From positions 1-64,000 of the forward strand of contig JAJSRW010000264.1 in NCBI GenBank assembly GCA_022414725.1: DNA of 64,000 nucleotides, in the 5' to 3' direction. Each line of letters starts with the position of its first letter. The stretch's first letter is position 1. A program made the position numbers and the translations under genes. Positions 42,026 through 55,300 of this stretch are shown here, in pieces. This DNA comes from Microglena sp. YARC. Taxonomy: Eukaryota > Chlorophyta > Chlorophyceae > Chlamydomonadales > Chlamydomonadaceae. A model generated the notes under the pieces. That model was given only the letters and a program-made list of their open reading frames with translations. It was not told the origin of the DNA and searched no databases.

Positions 42026-42202
42026 CAAGGTACTACATTGTGTCATTTTGGGTTTCGTAAAAAACGAAGATGGGGGTCTTCAAATTACTTTCTGGACGTA
42101 TTTGGCACTTAACTGTGGGTCTTCAAGCCTTGCCGTTTTTAAAATGTGATTCACGTAGGTGGGCTCCACAAGCTTAAGTGCTAGTAGAAGTGTAGTACCT
42201 TG
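42026..42202. mobile_element. hAT-like MITE, second family member
   Basis: 177 bp with 12-bp terminal inverted repeats (caaggtactaca at the left, its complement at the right). The first 20 bases match the left end of the MITE at 26,861 (ggtactacatt.tgtca). Interiors differ. No clear target duplication. Confidence 0.6.
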
Positions 42203-42279
42203 AACACAAACACGGCGTGCAGCCAAATTGCTGGCTGAAGCTATGCAACCAAGTTCAAGTTGGTTGTATAGCTTACCCT

Positions 42280-42394
42280 GAGTAAGGTCGTCGTCTACCG
42301 CGATGGTAGCTTGTCCAGTTGAGTTAGGAGACCGCTCCCCAACCGCGTACGACGGGCTCCCTTAACACCGCGCCCCACCAGGCGTTATCATTAC
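42280..42394 (+). mobile_element. tRNA-derived SINE, copy 5 (5' truncated)
   Basis: Body ccgcgatggtagcttgtcc, then gacgggctcccttaacac and tail gcgccccaccaggcg match copies 3 and 4. The tRNA-like head is missing. Confidence 0.6.
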
Positions 42395-42487
42395 CCTGAG
42401 TACCCTAAACACGAGTTCTTTGCTATGACAGCCTTGCCTCTGCGTGCCCTGCTAAGTATGATCCCAGGTTTCGTGGGTATCGCATGA

Positions 42488-42838
42488 GTGGACTTGGACT
42501 TGGAAAGATTGAGCAGCCCAGAGTCGGCTGAACAAATCCTCGGTGTGTCGCAAGCAACGCAGAAAATTGGCGGAGAGTGTTTGCTATCGGATGTGACAGG
42601 TGGCCCCGGAATCGATTGCTGCAGACTTAAGCCAGGGTTACCGACAGGGCTAGGGGCCAGTAAGGGCCAGGGTTGTGTACAGGCAACACGACAGAAGCAA
42701 CCGGATAACGGGGTGACTCTGGGGGCTCCCACCCCCCAGAAGCGGGAGCTCCGTCCCAAAACATCTAAGAATCCAATCCAATCTAATCTTGCCTCTGACA
42801 CCAACTCAACTTCAGAAACCATTATTGTGGTCAATTAA
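42488..42838 (+). CDS. Unrecognised 116-codon frame
   Basis: Begins MDLDLERLSSPESAEQILG and ends with TSETIIVVN and TAA. An adjacent frame (42,385-42,489) reads KHEFFAMTALPLRALLSM, ends at TGA and could belong if an indel is present. A 147-codon antisense frame overlaps. AATAAA lies 34 bp after the stop. Could be a last exon or a transposon remnant; no family recognised. Confidence 0.3.
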   Translation: MDLDLERLSSPESAEQILGVSQATQKIGGECLLSDVTGGPGIDCCRLKPGLPTGLGASKGQGCVQATRQKQPDNGVTLGAPTPQKRELRPKTSKNPIQSNLASDTNSTSETIIVVN

Positions 42839-42889
42839 TCAAAAATAATGAAATTGTGAGGACACTTTCCAATAAAATATAAGGTATAC

Positions 42890-42968
42890 TGCGACGCAAG
42901 CCTGATTTCAGGATTGTGGCACCCTACACCGTGCTACGCCACAATTCCGAAATCAGGCTCGCATCGCA
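42890..42968. mobile_element. Foldback element, 31-bp arms
   Basis: Arms 42,890-42,920 and 42,938-42,968 pair with 4 mismatches (left tgcgacgcaagcctgatttc..., right ...gaaatcaggctcgcatcgca), loop 17 bp. A half copy (gacgcaagcctgat, ggattgtggca, tagcaccgta) lies at 51,172-51,215. It overlaps the last codons of the membrane-protein gene. Confidence 0.7.
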
Positions 42969-43356
42969 ACATTTGGTGCACAACCGGACCTAGAGAAATC
43001 TGAAGAAGAGAAAAAATCCTCATGGATAGTTTGTGGATAGAGGGGGTCCCATAAGAGGGGGCCTGCCGGTTGGGGGTTGGCCATGGGGGGCAGCCGGCCG
43101 TTGGCAGGCATCGGAGTTGGTGCCTGTAATGCCGGGTGCACGCCTCCAGGGTTGGGCATAGCCCCCCCAGGGGTAGCTTGGCCTGGTGCAGCAGCAGACT
43201 GTTGTGCTGTCCCGTACGGCATCTGACCACCGGCAGGTTGCCCAGGCTTGGCTGTTTCGGGGGGGCCTGGTGAGGAGGCTGAGGGGGATACTGTACTGCT
43301 GCTTCTACCCCTGCAGCATGCCCATATGACGCCTGCTATCATGGCTACAGCAACGC
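42953..43356 (-). CDS. Membrane-protein terminal exon
   Basis: Acceptor (minus) ctacctccccag. It starts by completing Gly, then VAVAMIAGVIWACCRGR, then a tail rich in Pro, Gly, Ala and Gln (AKPGQPAGGQMPYGTAQQ). The final residues NVAMRA and the stop fall in the foldback element, so the original C-terminus was probably different. Confidence 0.6.
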
Positions 43357-46300
43357 CTGGGGAGGTAGAGGGGAAGGGAGGGGGTGAGAGGGGGGGGGGG
43401 GGGGGGGGGTAAGGCGGAGAGGGGGAGGGGTAAGGGGGATGCCTTACTGTTGCTCCTACCCCTACAGCATGCCCAGATGACACCTGCTATCATGGCTACA
43501 GCAACGCCTGGGGAGGTAGAGGAGAAGGGAGGGGGAGAGGGGGAGAGGGGGTGAGGGGGTGGGAGGGATGAGGGGAAGAGAGGTGGGGAAGGGGGGTGAG
43601 GGGGTGAGAAGAATGAGGGGAAGAGAGGTGGGGAAGGGGAGGGTGATGAGATGAGGTGAGGGGGTAAGGGGGGGTAAGGGGGTGAGAGGGGGGGTGAGGG
43701 AGGGGAGGGGAGGGTGAGGGGAAGGGAGGGGGTGAGGGAAAAGGGGGGTAAGGGGGAAGGGTAAGGGAGGGGGTGAAGGGGGTAAAGGGTGAGGGCAAGG
43801 GAGGGGGTGAGGGAAGAGGGGGGTAAGGGTGAAGGGTAAGGGAGGGGGTGAAGGGGGGTAAAGGGTGAGGGCAAGGGAGGGGGAGGGGGAGGGGGGTAAG
43901 GGGGGGGAGAGGAATGGAGAGGGGGGGAGGGTGAGGGGGAGGGGTGAGAGAGAGAGAGGGGGGGGGGGGGGGGGGGGGGGGCATGTGAAATAGTAGGGGG
44001 CCCTGGCGGGTCCCCTGGAGATCGGCCCTGGGGGTGGGGTATGGAACACGATGGCTTCTGGATTTGTAGTTCAGTTGTCTAAAATTGTTACATTTGTTGT
44101 TGAATGTTGAAAAATATGACAAAGTTGTCCACGTGGGTATGCCAGGGTGAAACGACGTGCAGCGGGATACATTTGCTAATTGCAACCGCCAACAACTTGA
44201 TTGTTTGACAAATTTAACGTAGATTGTAATGTTATGTTTTATGTCTAGGCTTGGCATCCAATGGTATGCTTTTACTTGTAGAACCTGGAGAACTGTGAGA
44301 GCGCCGCCACGTATTTGTCATTTATTGTACCAGGTGTGTGAATGCAGTTGAGGCGCGTGCCTTCTTTCTTGGGCTGTTTCTGATGGATGTGGAACATGGT
44401 TTCCGTGTGTCTACGATAAGAGCTTGTTAGTCAGCTGTTGTGTTGGACTTGCTCCAGGTCCCTAGATTGAGTCCACAGGGCAGGAGGGAAACGAAAAATG
44501 AAAACACCGCGTCTACAGTCTGCAACCCTGAGATCCGTACGCGAAGAAGTGCTGTCCGGGGCAAGCTTTCGACAGCAGGTTGGTTCCCAAAGTGCACCAT
44601 TTTGCCGCAGGCACAGCAACTCCCAAGGAAGTTGAGAAGCGAAGTTGCTCTTCGAACATTGGAGTTGCTTTGCGGATATTGAACTTGCTTTCAGCCTATC
44701 CAAACTGCTTTGCGACTATTGGGCGTGCGAGGCTTTGAATGTACTGGTGTTGCGACTATTCAACTTGCTTTGCGACTTTGGAAATCTACAGCCCTGAGAT
44801 CCGTCCGCGAATAAGTGCCCTTAGAGAAATTAACACGGGTCGATTCCATGCGAAAGAAGTCGGTTTAACCGTTTTCTTGGGAAAGTTGAAGATGTGAAGA
44901 TGTGACGATGTGAAGATTTGAAGATGTGAAGATTTCGTGGGAAGTATCGCATAGGTCTGTCCCCAGAAGGAGAAGAGGAAAGGAGAGAGAGAGACATCAC
45001 AACATACCCCATCCCACCCTACCGCACTGGGATGGTGACGCGTTGTCAAACATAAAAAATAGTTCCACTAACCTCCAGCAACTAATGCAATTGCAATGAT
45101 AAGAGTTTCCAGCTCATCAGCCACGTCATCGGGTGTGTCAAGGTGTGTGTGTGGGGTGGGGGTGTGTGTGTGGGGGGTCATGCGCTGCCATGCGACGACA
45201 GAATGGCAACGCATTGATGAAAAGAAAGAACAATGCTACTAACCTCCAGCAACTGATGCCATAGCAATGATGAGAGTTTCCAGCTCATCAGCCACGTCAT
45301 TGGGAATGTCAGGGGGTGGGGGTTGAGCACCATTGCCCAAAGTGATGGGGCCCAATTCTGCCCCTACTGCAGGAAAGTTGGCGGCCCTGAGTGCTTGGAT
45401 GAAACTCCCGGACTCAATCGAGCGAGACAGCCTAGCAGGGGGTGGTAGGTGGTGGTGGTGGTGGTGAGTGTGTGTGTGTGGGTTGGGTGTGGTGGTGGTG
45501 GTTGGTGGTGGTGGTGGTGGGGTGGGGTATGGTGGGGGGGGGGTGGGTGGGAAACTGGTGGGCTGGAATGGGTAGGTGGGTGGGTGGGTGGTGGGGGTGG
45601 GTGTTGGGTTGAGTCCATTGCCCAAAGTGATGGGGACCCCCAGTTCTGCAACCCAGTGCAAGAAAGTTGGCGGCCCTGGGTGCTTGGATGAAATTCCCGG
45701 ACTCAATCGAGCGAGAAAGCCTGGCAGGGGGTGGTGCGAGGTGGTGGGTGGGAATGGTGGGTTGGGTGTGGGTGGTGGGGGTGATGGTGGGTTGGGGTGG
45801 TGGTGGGGCTGGGGGTGGGTTGGGGTTGGGTTGGGTTGGGGTTAGTGGCGTGGGTGTGGGTGGGTGGTATGGTAGGTGATGGATTGGTTGGGGCAGATGG
45901 GGTAGCTGGTGGATGGTGGGGCGGGGGTTTACAGAGCGCCATTGCACCCAAGATGGTGGTGAGGTGATGGGGCCCAGTTCTGCACCCAGTGCAGGAAAGT
46001 TTGCGGCCCTGAGTGCTTGGATGAAACTCCCGGACTCAATTCGAGCGAGGACAGCCTGGCAGGGGGTGGTGGGGCCGTGGGGTGTGTGGTATGGGGGGGG
46101 TATGGTGGGGAGAAGGTGGGAGATGGTGGGTGATGGGTGGTGGAGGGGAAGTGATGGTGGGGTGATGGTGAGTTGGGTGGTGTGGTGGTGGTGGTGTGTG
46201 TTGGTGGTTGTGTGTGTGGGTGTGTGGGGTGTGGGGTATGGTGGGGGTGGGGTGTGGGGGGGTATTGGTGGGTGATGGTAGGTGATGGTGGGGTGATGGC

Positions 46301-49300
46301 GGATGGGTGGGTGATGGGTGGTGATGGTGGGTTGGAAAGATGGGTGTGGGTGTGTGTGGGGTGTCTGTGTGTGTGGGGGGGTATGGAATGGGCACTGGTG
46401 GTGGGGGGGGGTGATGGTGGTCAGGTGGTGGTGGTTGGTGGTAGGGGTGATGGCGGATGGGTAGGTGATGGTGGGTGATGGTGGGTTGGGATGGGTTGGG
46501 TGTGTGTGGGGTGTGTGTGTGTGTGTGGGGGGGGGGGGGGGGTATGGTGGTGGTGGTTGGGGGGGCTGGTTGATGGTGGTGGGGGGGGGTGGGTGGTGGT
46601 GTGGTGGTAGGGGGGGCGGGGGGGGGGTATGGTGGGTGGGTTGGGTTGGGGTTGGGGGGGGGCAAGGCTGCTGGTGGGATTGGGGTGGGTGGTTGGTGGG
46701 GGGGGGGGGGGTTGAGCACCATTGCCCAAAGTGACTGGGACCCAGTTCTGCCCCCAGTGCAGGAAGGTTTGCGGCCCTTGAGTGCTTTGATGAAATTCCC
46801 GGACTCAGTCGAGCGAGACAGCCTGGCAGGGGGGGTGGGAGGCTGTGGGGGTGGGGGGTGATGGTGGGAAGGGGGTGGTGGTTGTGGTCGTGTGGGGCCC
46901 GTTGAGAAATGTGCCACCCTTACCCAAAGTGCATGGGACCCAGTTCTGAACCCCCAGTGCAGGAGAGGTTTAGGCGGCCCTGAGTGCCTGGATGAAAACT
47001 CCCGGACTCAATAATTCGAGCGAGACAGAGCCTGGCAGCGGGGGTGGGACGGTGGAGGGTGGTGGAGGTGGTGAGTGGAGGTGTGGGCGGGGGTGGGAGG
47101 TTAGGATGGGTTGGGTTGGGTCTGGGTTGGCGTGGGTGCCGGTGGTGGGGGTGGGAGTATGGTGGGCGATGATATAGGTGATGGTGGGTGTTTGGCGGAC
47201 CGAGCAGTCGCGTCGATGAGTACCTGCTGGTGATGGTGAGGTGATGGTAGGTTGAGGATGGTTGGGGGTGGGTGGGTGGTGGCTGGGTGGTGGGGTATGG
47301 TGGGGTGATGGTAGGTAGGTGGTGATGGTGGGTGATAGAGTGTGGGCGGAAAAGGGCTGATGGAGTGTGTGATGGCGGATGGGTGGGTGTTGCGTGGGGA
47401 GTGGTGGTGCAAACAGGGCCGGGAAGGTATTAGGTGGGTGATGCAGTGTGATTGGCGGGAGATGGGGTGTTAGGTCGTAAATCGATGGTGGTGTAGTGGG
47501 TTGTGGCCTGGAAGATGAGATGGCAGTGGGGCGGCATGGGTGGGTGAGTGGTGGGGATGGTGGGGGGAGTGGTATTGGTGCGATGAGATTAAAGTGGGTG
47601 GTCATGCAGTGTGATGGCGGATGGGTGGGTGATTGGTGGGAGATGGTTGGGGGTGCGCTCCTACACGGGTATTGGTGTGGTGTGAATGGTGTGGAGATGG
47701 TGGGTGAACATTGGAATTGGTGGGAGATGGTGGGTGATGGGCATGTGATGGCGGATGGTGGGGTGGTGGGGGCGTTCGAATGGGTGAATAACGATGATGC
47801 GTAGGTGATGGTGGGTGATGGTGGGTGATGGAGTGTGATGGCGGAAGGTGGGCGTTGGTGAAGGGAGATGGTGGTGGGGGGTATTGGTGGGAGATGGTGG
47901 GTGATGCAGTGTGATGGCGATGGGTGGGTGTGGTGGGATGATGGTGGGTGGGTGGGTATTGGTGGGAGATCACTGGTGGGTGATGCAGTGGTGATGGCGG
48001 ACCCCTGGGTGGGTGTTGGGTGGGAGATGGTGGGTGGGTGGGTATTGGTGGGAGACTGGTGGGTGATGCAGTGTGATGGCGGATGGGGTGGGTGTTGGTG
48101 GGAGATGGTGGGTGGGGGGGTATTGGTGGGAGATATCGGTGGGACCCGGGGGATGATATGGCATGTGATGGCGGCATGGGTGGGTGGTGGGGTATGGTGG
48201 GTGATGGTAGGTGATGGTGGGTGATGGTGGGTGATGGAGTGTGATGGCGGAAGGGTGGGCGTTGGTGGGAGATGGTGGGTGGGGGGGTATTGGTGGGAGA
48301 TGGTGGGTGATGCAGTGTGATGGCGGATGGGTGGGTGTTGGTGGAGATGGTGGGTGTGGTGTTATTGGTGGGAGATGGTGAGTGATGGCATGTGATGGCG
48401 GGGTGATGGTGGGTGATGGTGGTTGATGGTGGGTGGGTGGGTGCTGGTGGGAGATGGTGGGTGTTATATGTTTTCTCCTCGATATGTTTCGAACAATTCT
48501 ACTCCCAAACCTATGTGTGCGCACATGTTTGGATGGTACAAAATTTGGAAATGTTGAACACAATGTAACCCGATAATTGTAGCTTTTGGCACACACAAAA
48601 AATTATATCCTTTTCTTCAATTGCGATGCTCAGATGTGTTGTCGTGAGAAAAAACTCACCTGGCACCAGTAAAGGCAGCTTCTGAGTCGGAGACAATGCC
48701 CTCTAGGTTAAAGTTGGCATGCGCTATAGGTGATGGTGGGTGGGTGGGTGTTGGTGAGTGATGGTAGGTGGGGGCAAGCTCACCTGGCACCAGTAAAGGC
48801 AGCTTCTGAGTCGGAGACAATGCCCTCTAGGTTAAAGTCGGCGCGCGCTTTAGGGACGACCTGAAGCAGCGATCGAAGGCCAGTCATAGGGTAGGGAGGG
48901 AAGCTGTGGGCTGGCACCTCCCCGGCCTGAGTTCGTCCGTAGCCCCCCATAGCTTCTAGCAGCCCCCTCCTGCGGGTCCCGGTGGCATCCACGATTTCTC
49001 GGATTCGCATCTGCAGAAGTTGGGTCAGGGTTACTGGTGTGGGTGAGCCTTTGGGTATGCAAGTGTGTATGTTACAGTCCAGGGGTAGGCCAAATAGGCT
49101 AAATAGATTTGCCCAACCGTGTGGGTAAAGGATATGGGAGAGCCTTCGGATAAAAGATGTGGGTAAAGGATGAAGTGAGGTTTGGGGCAGGTTTTACGTC
49201 AGGGTTAAGAGTGTGGGTGAGTCTTTGGGTAGGGGATGTGGGTAAAGGATGTGGGTAGAGGATGTGGTGAGGTTTGGGGCAGGATTGGGGTGAGGTTTGG

Positions 49301-52300
49301 GTCAGGTTTTGTGTCAGGGTTACGGGTGTGGGCGAGCCCTTGGGGTAAAGGATGTGGGTACAGGATGTGGTGAGGTTTTGGGTAGGGTTTGGGTCAGGGT
49401 CATGGGTGTGGGTAAGCCTTGGGGTAAAGGATGCGGTTAGGTTTTGAGCAGGGTTACGGGTGTGGGTGAGCCTTCGAAGGTAAAGGATGTGGTGAGGTTT
49501 TGGGTAGGTTTTGGGCCAGGTTCACGGGTGTGGGTAAGCCTTTGGGTAAATGATGTGGGCAGAGGATGTGGATAAAGGATGAGGTGAGGTTTTTGGCAGG
49601 GTTTGGGTCAGGGTTACGGGTGTGGGTAAGCCTTGGGGTAGAGGATGTGGGTTGATGATGTGGGTAAAGGATGTGGTGAGGTTTGGGGCAGAGTTTGGGT
49701 CAAAGTTACAAGTGTGGGTGAGCCTTGGGGTAAAGGATGTGGTGAGTTTTGGGGCAGGGTTTGGAACAGGGTTACAGGTGTGGGTGAGTCTTTGGGTAAA
49801 TGATGTGGGTAGAGGATGTGGGTAAAGGATGAGGTGAGGTTTTGGGCAGGGTTTGGGTCAGGGTTACGGGTGTGGGTAAGCCTTTGGGTAAGGGATGTGG
49901 GTAGAGGATGTGGTGAGATTTGGGGCAGGGTTAAGGTCAGGGTTAAGGGTGTGGGTGAGCCTTGGGGTAAAGGATGTGGGTAGAGGATGTGGGTAGAGGA
50001 TGTGGGTAAAGGATGTGGTGAGGTTTGGGGCAGGATTGGGGTCAGGGTCACAGGTGTGGGTAAGCCTTTGGGTAGAGGATGTGAGTAAAGGATGTGGTGA
50101 GGTTTGGGCTTGTTTGGGGTCAGGGTCACAGGTGTGGGTAAGCCTTGGGGTAAAGGATGTGGTGAGGTTTTGGGAAGGGTTCCGAGTGTGGGTGAGTCTT
50201 TGGGTAAGGGATGTGAGTAAAGGATGTGGTGACGTTTTGGGCAGGATTTGAAGCAGGGTTACGGGTGTGGGTTAGCCTTGGGGTAAAGGATGAGGTGAGG
50301 TTTGGGGCAGGTTTGGGGCAGGGTCACGGGTGTGGGTAAGCCTTGGGTAAAGGATGTGTGTAGAGGAAATGGTGAGGTTTTGGGCAGGATTTGGGTCAGG
50401 GTTACGGGTATGGGCAAGCCTTTAGGTTTAGGATGTGGGTAAAGGATATGGTGAGGTTCTGGGTAGGGTTTGGGTCAGGGTTACAGGTGTGGGTAAGCCT
50501 TGGGGTAGAGGATGTGGGTAAAGAAAATGGTGAGGTACTGGGTAGGTTTTAATTCAGGGTTGCGGGTGTGGGTAAGCTTTGGGGAAAGGAGATGGTGAGG
50601 TAGGGGACAGGGTTTGCGTCAGGGTTACGGGTGTGGGTAAGCATGTGAGTAAAGAATGTGGGTAGAGGATGTGGATAGAGGAGATGGTGAGGTTTTGGGC
50701 AGGGTTTGGGTCAGGGTTACGGGTGTGGGTGAGCCTCGGGTAAAGGATGTGGTGAGGTTTTGGGTCAAGGTTAAGGGTGTGGGTGAGACTTGGGGTACAG
50801 GATATGGGTAAAGGATGAGGTGAGGTTTGGGGTGAGGTTTGGGCATGGTTTGGGTCAGGGTTATGGGTGTGGGTGAGCCTCTGGGGTAAATGATGTGGTG
50901 AGGTATTGGGCAGGGTTTGGGACAGGGTTACAGGTGTGGGTAAGCCTTGGGGTAAAGGATGTGGGTAAAGGAAATGGTGAGGTTTTGGGCAGGGTTTGGG
51001 ACAGGGTTACGGGTGTGGGTGAGCCTTTGGGGTAAAGGATGTGGTGAGGTTTTGGGCAGGATTTGGGTCAGGGTTATGGGTGTGGGTGAGCCTTGGGGTA
51101 GAGGATGTGGTAGTTTGGGGGAAGTGGGTACCCCCTTTTTTCTGAAGGTCCAGTTGTGTAGCAAAAGTTGTGACGCAAGCCTGATCGCGGGATTGTGGCA
51201 TAGGCGCATAGCACCGTATTAAGCAGACAACAGAGCTCGGAGCCTGGGGGGGTCGGGGGGCAGCACGCTCATACATGCACTAGGCTTGCATCGAGTCGCA
51301 CGCTCAATTTGCGATGCATCGCATACACAAATAAACAGTGAGTGGTTCAGCATTGGGTCGGGGGGCGTTGGTGATTCTCGGGGCTAGGGATTTGGGTGAT
51401 TGTATGGGGGAGAGTGTGTGGATGGATGTTTATTGGGAGTATGTGTGCGTGTAAATACATAGTGTGCAAAACTAGTGGTCATTCACCAAACTGAATCACT
51501 AATAAAGGCCAGGAAGCCTGGAGACCCAAAGTTAGTTGGAAAAAGCTAGTCCGAAAAACAAAACAGTGCACTCACCGAACTGATCACATATCCAGGGAAT
51601 CCAAAGGCCTCCGCTGTCGTGACGTTGCGTCAAAAAAAAAACTGCAAAACTAGTGCTCACTCACCCGAACTCACTCACACAAAAAAAAACTAAGCCTGAA
51701 GACCCAAAGTTAGTTGGAAAAAGCCAGTCGGAAAACAAACAGTACACTCATCGAAGTAATCACCTATCCAGGGAATCCGAAGGTCTCCGCTGTTGCGATG
51801 TTGCGAAACAATATACATGTTTCGCAAAACTAGGGGTCACTTGGTCACTCGTGTTCCTTAAGATATCCACTCACCGAACTGATCACAAATCTTGGGAATC
51901 CAAAGGCCTCCGCTGTTGTGACGCCAAAGAAAAAAGACATTTCGCAATACTAATGGTCACTCAGCGAACTGAATCACTTAGAAAAAACCACTTAACCTGG
52001 AGACCCAAAGTAAGTCGGGAAAAGCTAGTCCGAAAACAAAACACTGCACTCAAAACTAGTGGTCACTTAGGTCCCTGAAGATAAACACCCACCAAACTAA
52101 TCACATATCCAGGGAATCCAAAGGCCTCCGCTGTTGTGATGTTGCCAAAAATATAATTATATTTCTCAAAACTAGTGGTCACTTAGGTCCCTGAAGATAA
52201 ACACTCACCAAACTAATCACATATCCAGGGAATCCAAAGGCCTCCGCTGTTGTGATGTTGCCAAAAATATAATTATATTTCTCAAAAAACTAGTGGTCAC

Positions 52301-55300
52301 TTAGTCCCTGAGATAAATCACCAAACTAATCACATATCCAGGAATCCAAAGGCCTCCGCTGTTGTGATGTTGCCAAAAATAAATTATATTTCTCAAAACT
52401 AGTGGTCACTTAGGTCCCTGAAGATAAACACTCACCAAACTAATCACGTAGCCAGGGAATCAGGCCTCCGCTGTTGTGATATAATTATATTTCTCAAAAA
52501 CTAGTGGTCACTTAGTCCCTGAAGATAAAACACTATAGTGGTCTGAAGATAAAACACTCACCAAACTAATCACATATCCAGGGAATCCAAAGGCCTCCGC
52601 TGTTGTGATGTTGCCAAAAATATAATTCATATTTCTAAAACTAGTGGTCACTTAGGTCCCTGAAGAAACACTAAAACACACATCAGGAATCCAAACCTCC
52701 GCTGTTGTATTTGCCAAAAATATAATATTTTCTCAAAACTATGGTCACTTAGGGTCCACCAAAGGCCTCCGCTGTTGTGATGTTGCCAAAAATATAATTA
52801 TATTTCTCAAAAACTAGTGGTCACTTAGGTCTGAAGATAAACACTCACCAAACTAATCACATATCCAGGGAATCCAAAGGCCTCCGCTGTTGTGATGTTG
52901 CCAAAAATATAATTATATTTCTCAAAACTAGTGGTCACTTAGGTCCTGACTGAGATAAACACTCACCAAACTAATCACATATCCAGGGAATCCAAAGGCC
53001 TCCGTGTTGTGATGTTGCCAAAAATATAATTATATTTCTCAAAACTAGTGGTCAACTTAGGTCCCTGAAGATAAACACTCACCAAACTAATCACATATCC
53101 AGGGAATCCAAAGGCCTCCGCTGTTGTGATGTTGCCAAAAATATAATTATATTTCTCAAAACTAGTGGTCACTTAGGTCCCTGAAGATAAACACTCACCA
53201 AACTAATCACATATCCAGGGAATCCAAAGGCCTCCGCTGTTGTGATGTTGCCAAAAATATAATTATATTCTCAAACTATGGTCACTTAGGTCTGAAGATA
53301 AACACTCACCAAACTAAACATATCCAGGGAATCACAAAAACCCTGGAATCCAAAGGCCTCCGCTGTTGTGATGTTGCAAAACAACTCAGTGGTCACTTAG
53401 TCCCTGAAGATAAACACTCACCAAACTAATCACATATCCAGGGAATCCAAAGGCCTCCGCTGTTGTGATGTTGCCAAAAATATAATTATAATTTCTCAAA
53501 ACTAGTGGTCACGTAGGTCCCTGAAGATAAACACTCACCAAACTAATCAACATATCCAGGAATCAAAGGCCTCCGCTGTTGTGATGTTGCCAAAAATATA
53601 ATTATATTTCTCAAAACTAGTGGTCACTTTAGTCCCTCACTTAGGTCCCTTACTCGATAAACACTCACCAAACTACACATATCCATCCGCTGATGTTGCC
53701 AAATATAATTTATTTCAAAAACTTAGTTAAGGTCCCTGAAGATAAACACTCACCAAACTAAATACATATCCAGGGAATCCAAAGGTCCCTGTTGTGATGT
53801 TGCCAAAAATATAATTATACTTTCTCAAAACTAGTGGTCACTTAGGTCCCTGAAGATAAACACTCACCAAACTAATCACATATCCAGGGAATCAACCTCC
53901 TGCTGTTGTGATGTTGCCAAAAATATAATTATATTTCTCAAAACTAGTGGTCACTTAGGTCCCTGAAGATAACACACTCACCAAACTAATCACATATCCA
54001 GGGAATCCAAAGGCCTCCGCTGTTGTGATGTTGCCAAAAATATAATTATATTTCTCAAAACTAGTGGTCACTTAGGTCCCTGAAGATAAACACTCACCAA
54101 AACTAATCACATATCCAGGGAATCCAAAGGCCTCCGCTGTTGTGATGTTGCCAAAATCTGTGGTCACTTAGGTCCCTGAAGATAAACACTCACCAAACTA
54201 ATCACATATCCAGGGAATCCAAAGGCCTCCGCTGTTGTGATGTTGCCAAAAATATAATTATATTTCTCAAAACTAGTGGTCACTTAGGTCCCTGAAGATA
54301 AACACTCACCAAACTAATCACATATCCAGGGAATCCAAAGGCCTCCGCTGTTGTGATGTTGCCAAAAATATAATTATATTTCTCAAAACTAGTGGTCACT
54401 TAGGTCCCTGAAGATAAACACTCACCAAAAAAACTAATCACATATCCAGGGAATCCAAAGGCCTCCGCTGTTGTGATGTTGCCAAAAATATAATTATATT
54501 TCTCAAAACTAGTGGTCACTTAGGTCCCTGAAGATAAACACTCACCAAACTAATCACATATCCAGGGAATCCAACGGCCTCCGCTTGTTGTGATGTTGCC
54601 TTAAAAATATAATTATATCCTTCTCAAATTAACTATCCAGTGGTCACTTAGGTCCAAAACTGTAAACACTCACCAAACTAATCACATATCCAGGGAATCC
54701 AAAGGCCTCCGCTGTTGTGATGTTGCCAAAAATATAATTATATTTCTCAAAACTAGTGGTCACTTAGGTCCCTGAAGATAAACACTCACCAAACTAATCA
54801 CATATCCAGGGAATCCAAAGGCCTCCGCTGTTGTGATGTTGCCAAAAATATAATTATATTTCTCAAAACTAGTGGTCACTTAGGTCCCTGAAGATAAACA
54901 CTCACCAAACTAATTCACATATCCAGGGAATCCAAAGGCCTCCGCTGTTGTGATGTTGCCAAAAATATAATTATATTTCTTCAAAACTAGTGGTCACTTA
55001 GGTCCCTGAAGATAAACACTCACCAAACTAATCACATATCCAGGGAATCCAAAGGCCTCCGCTGTTGTGATGTTGCCAAAAAATATAATTATATTTCTCA
55101 AAACTAGTGGTCACTTAAGGTCCCTGAAGATAAAACACTCACAAACTAATCACATATCCAGGGAATCCAAAGGCCTCCGCTGTTGTGATGTTGCCAAAAA
55201 TATAATTATATTTCTCAAAAACTATGGTCACTTAGGTCCCTGAAGATAAAACACTCACCAAAAACTAATCACATATCCAGGGAATCCAAAGGCCTCCGCT

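Noticed and set aside
42391..42834. 147-codon minus-strand frame
   Set aside because: Overlaps the + frame at 42,488; neither has a recognised domain, and the + frame has better downstream context (AATAAA).
43496..44257. 253-codon minus-strand frame rich in Pro/Ser/Leu
   Set aside because: Made of the GGGGAGGG minisatellite complement; the true exon pieces there are only the short TM-exon starts.
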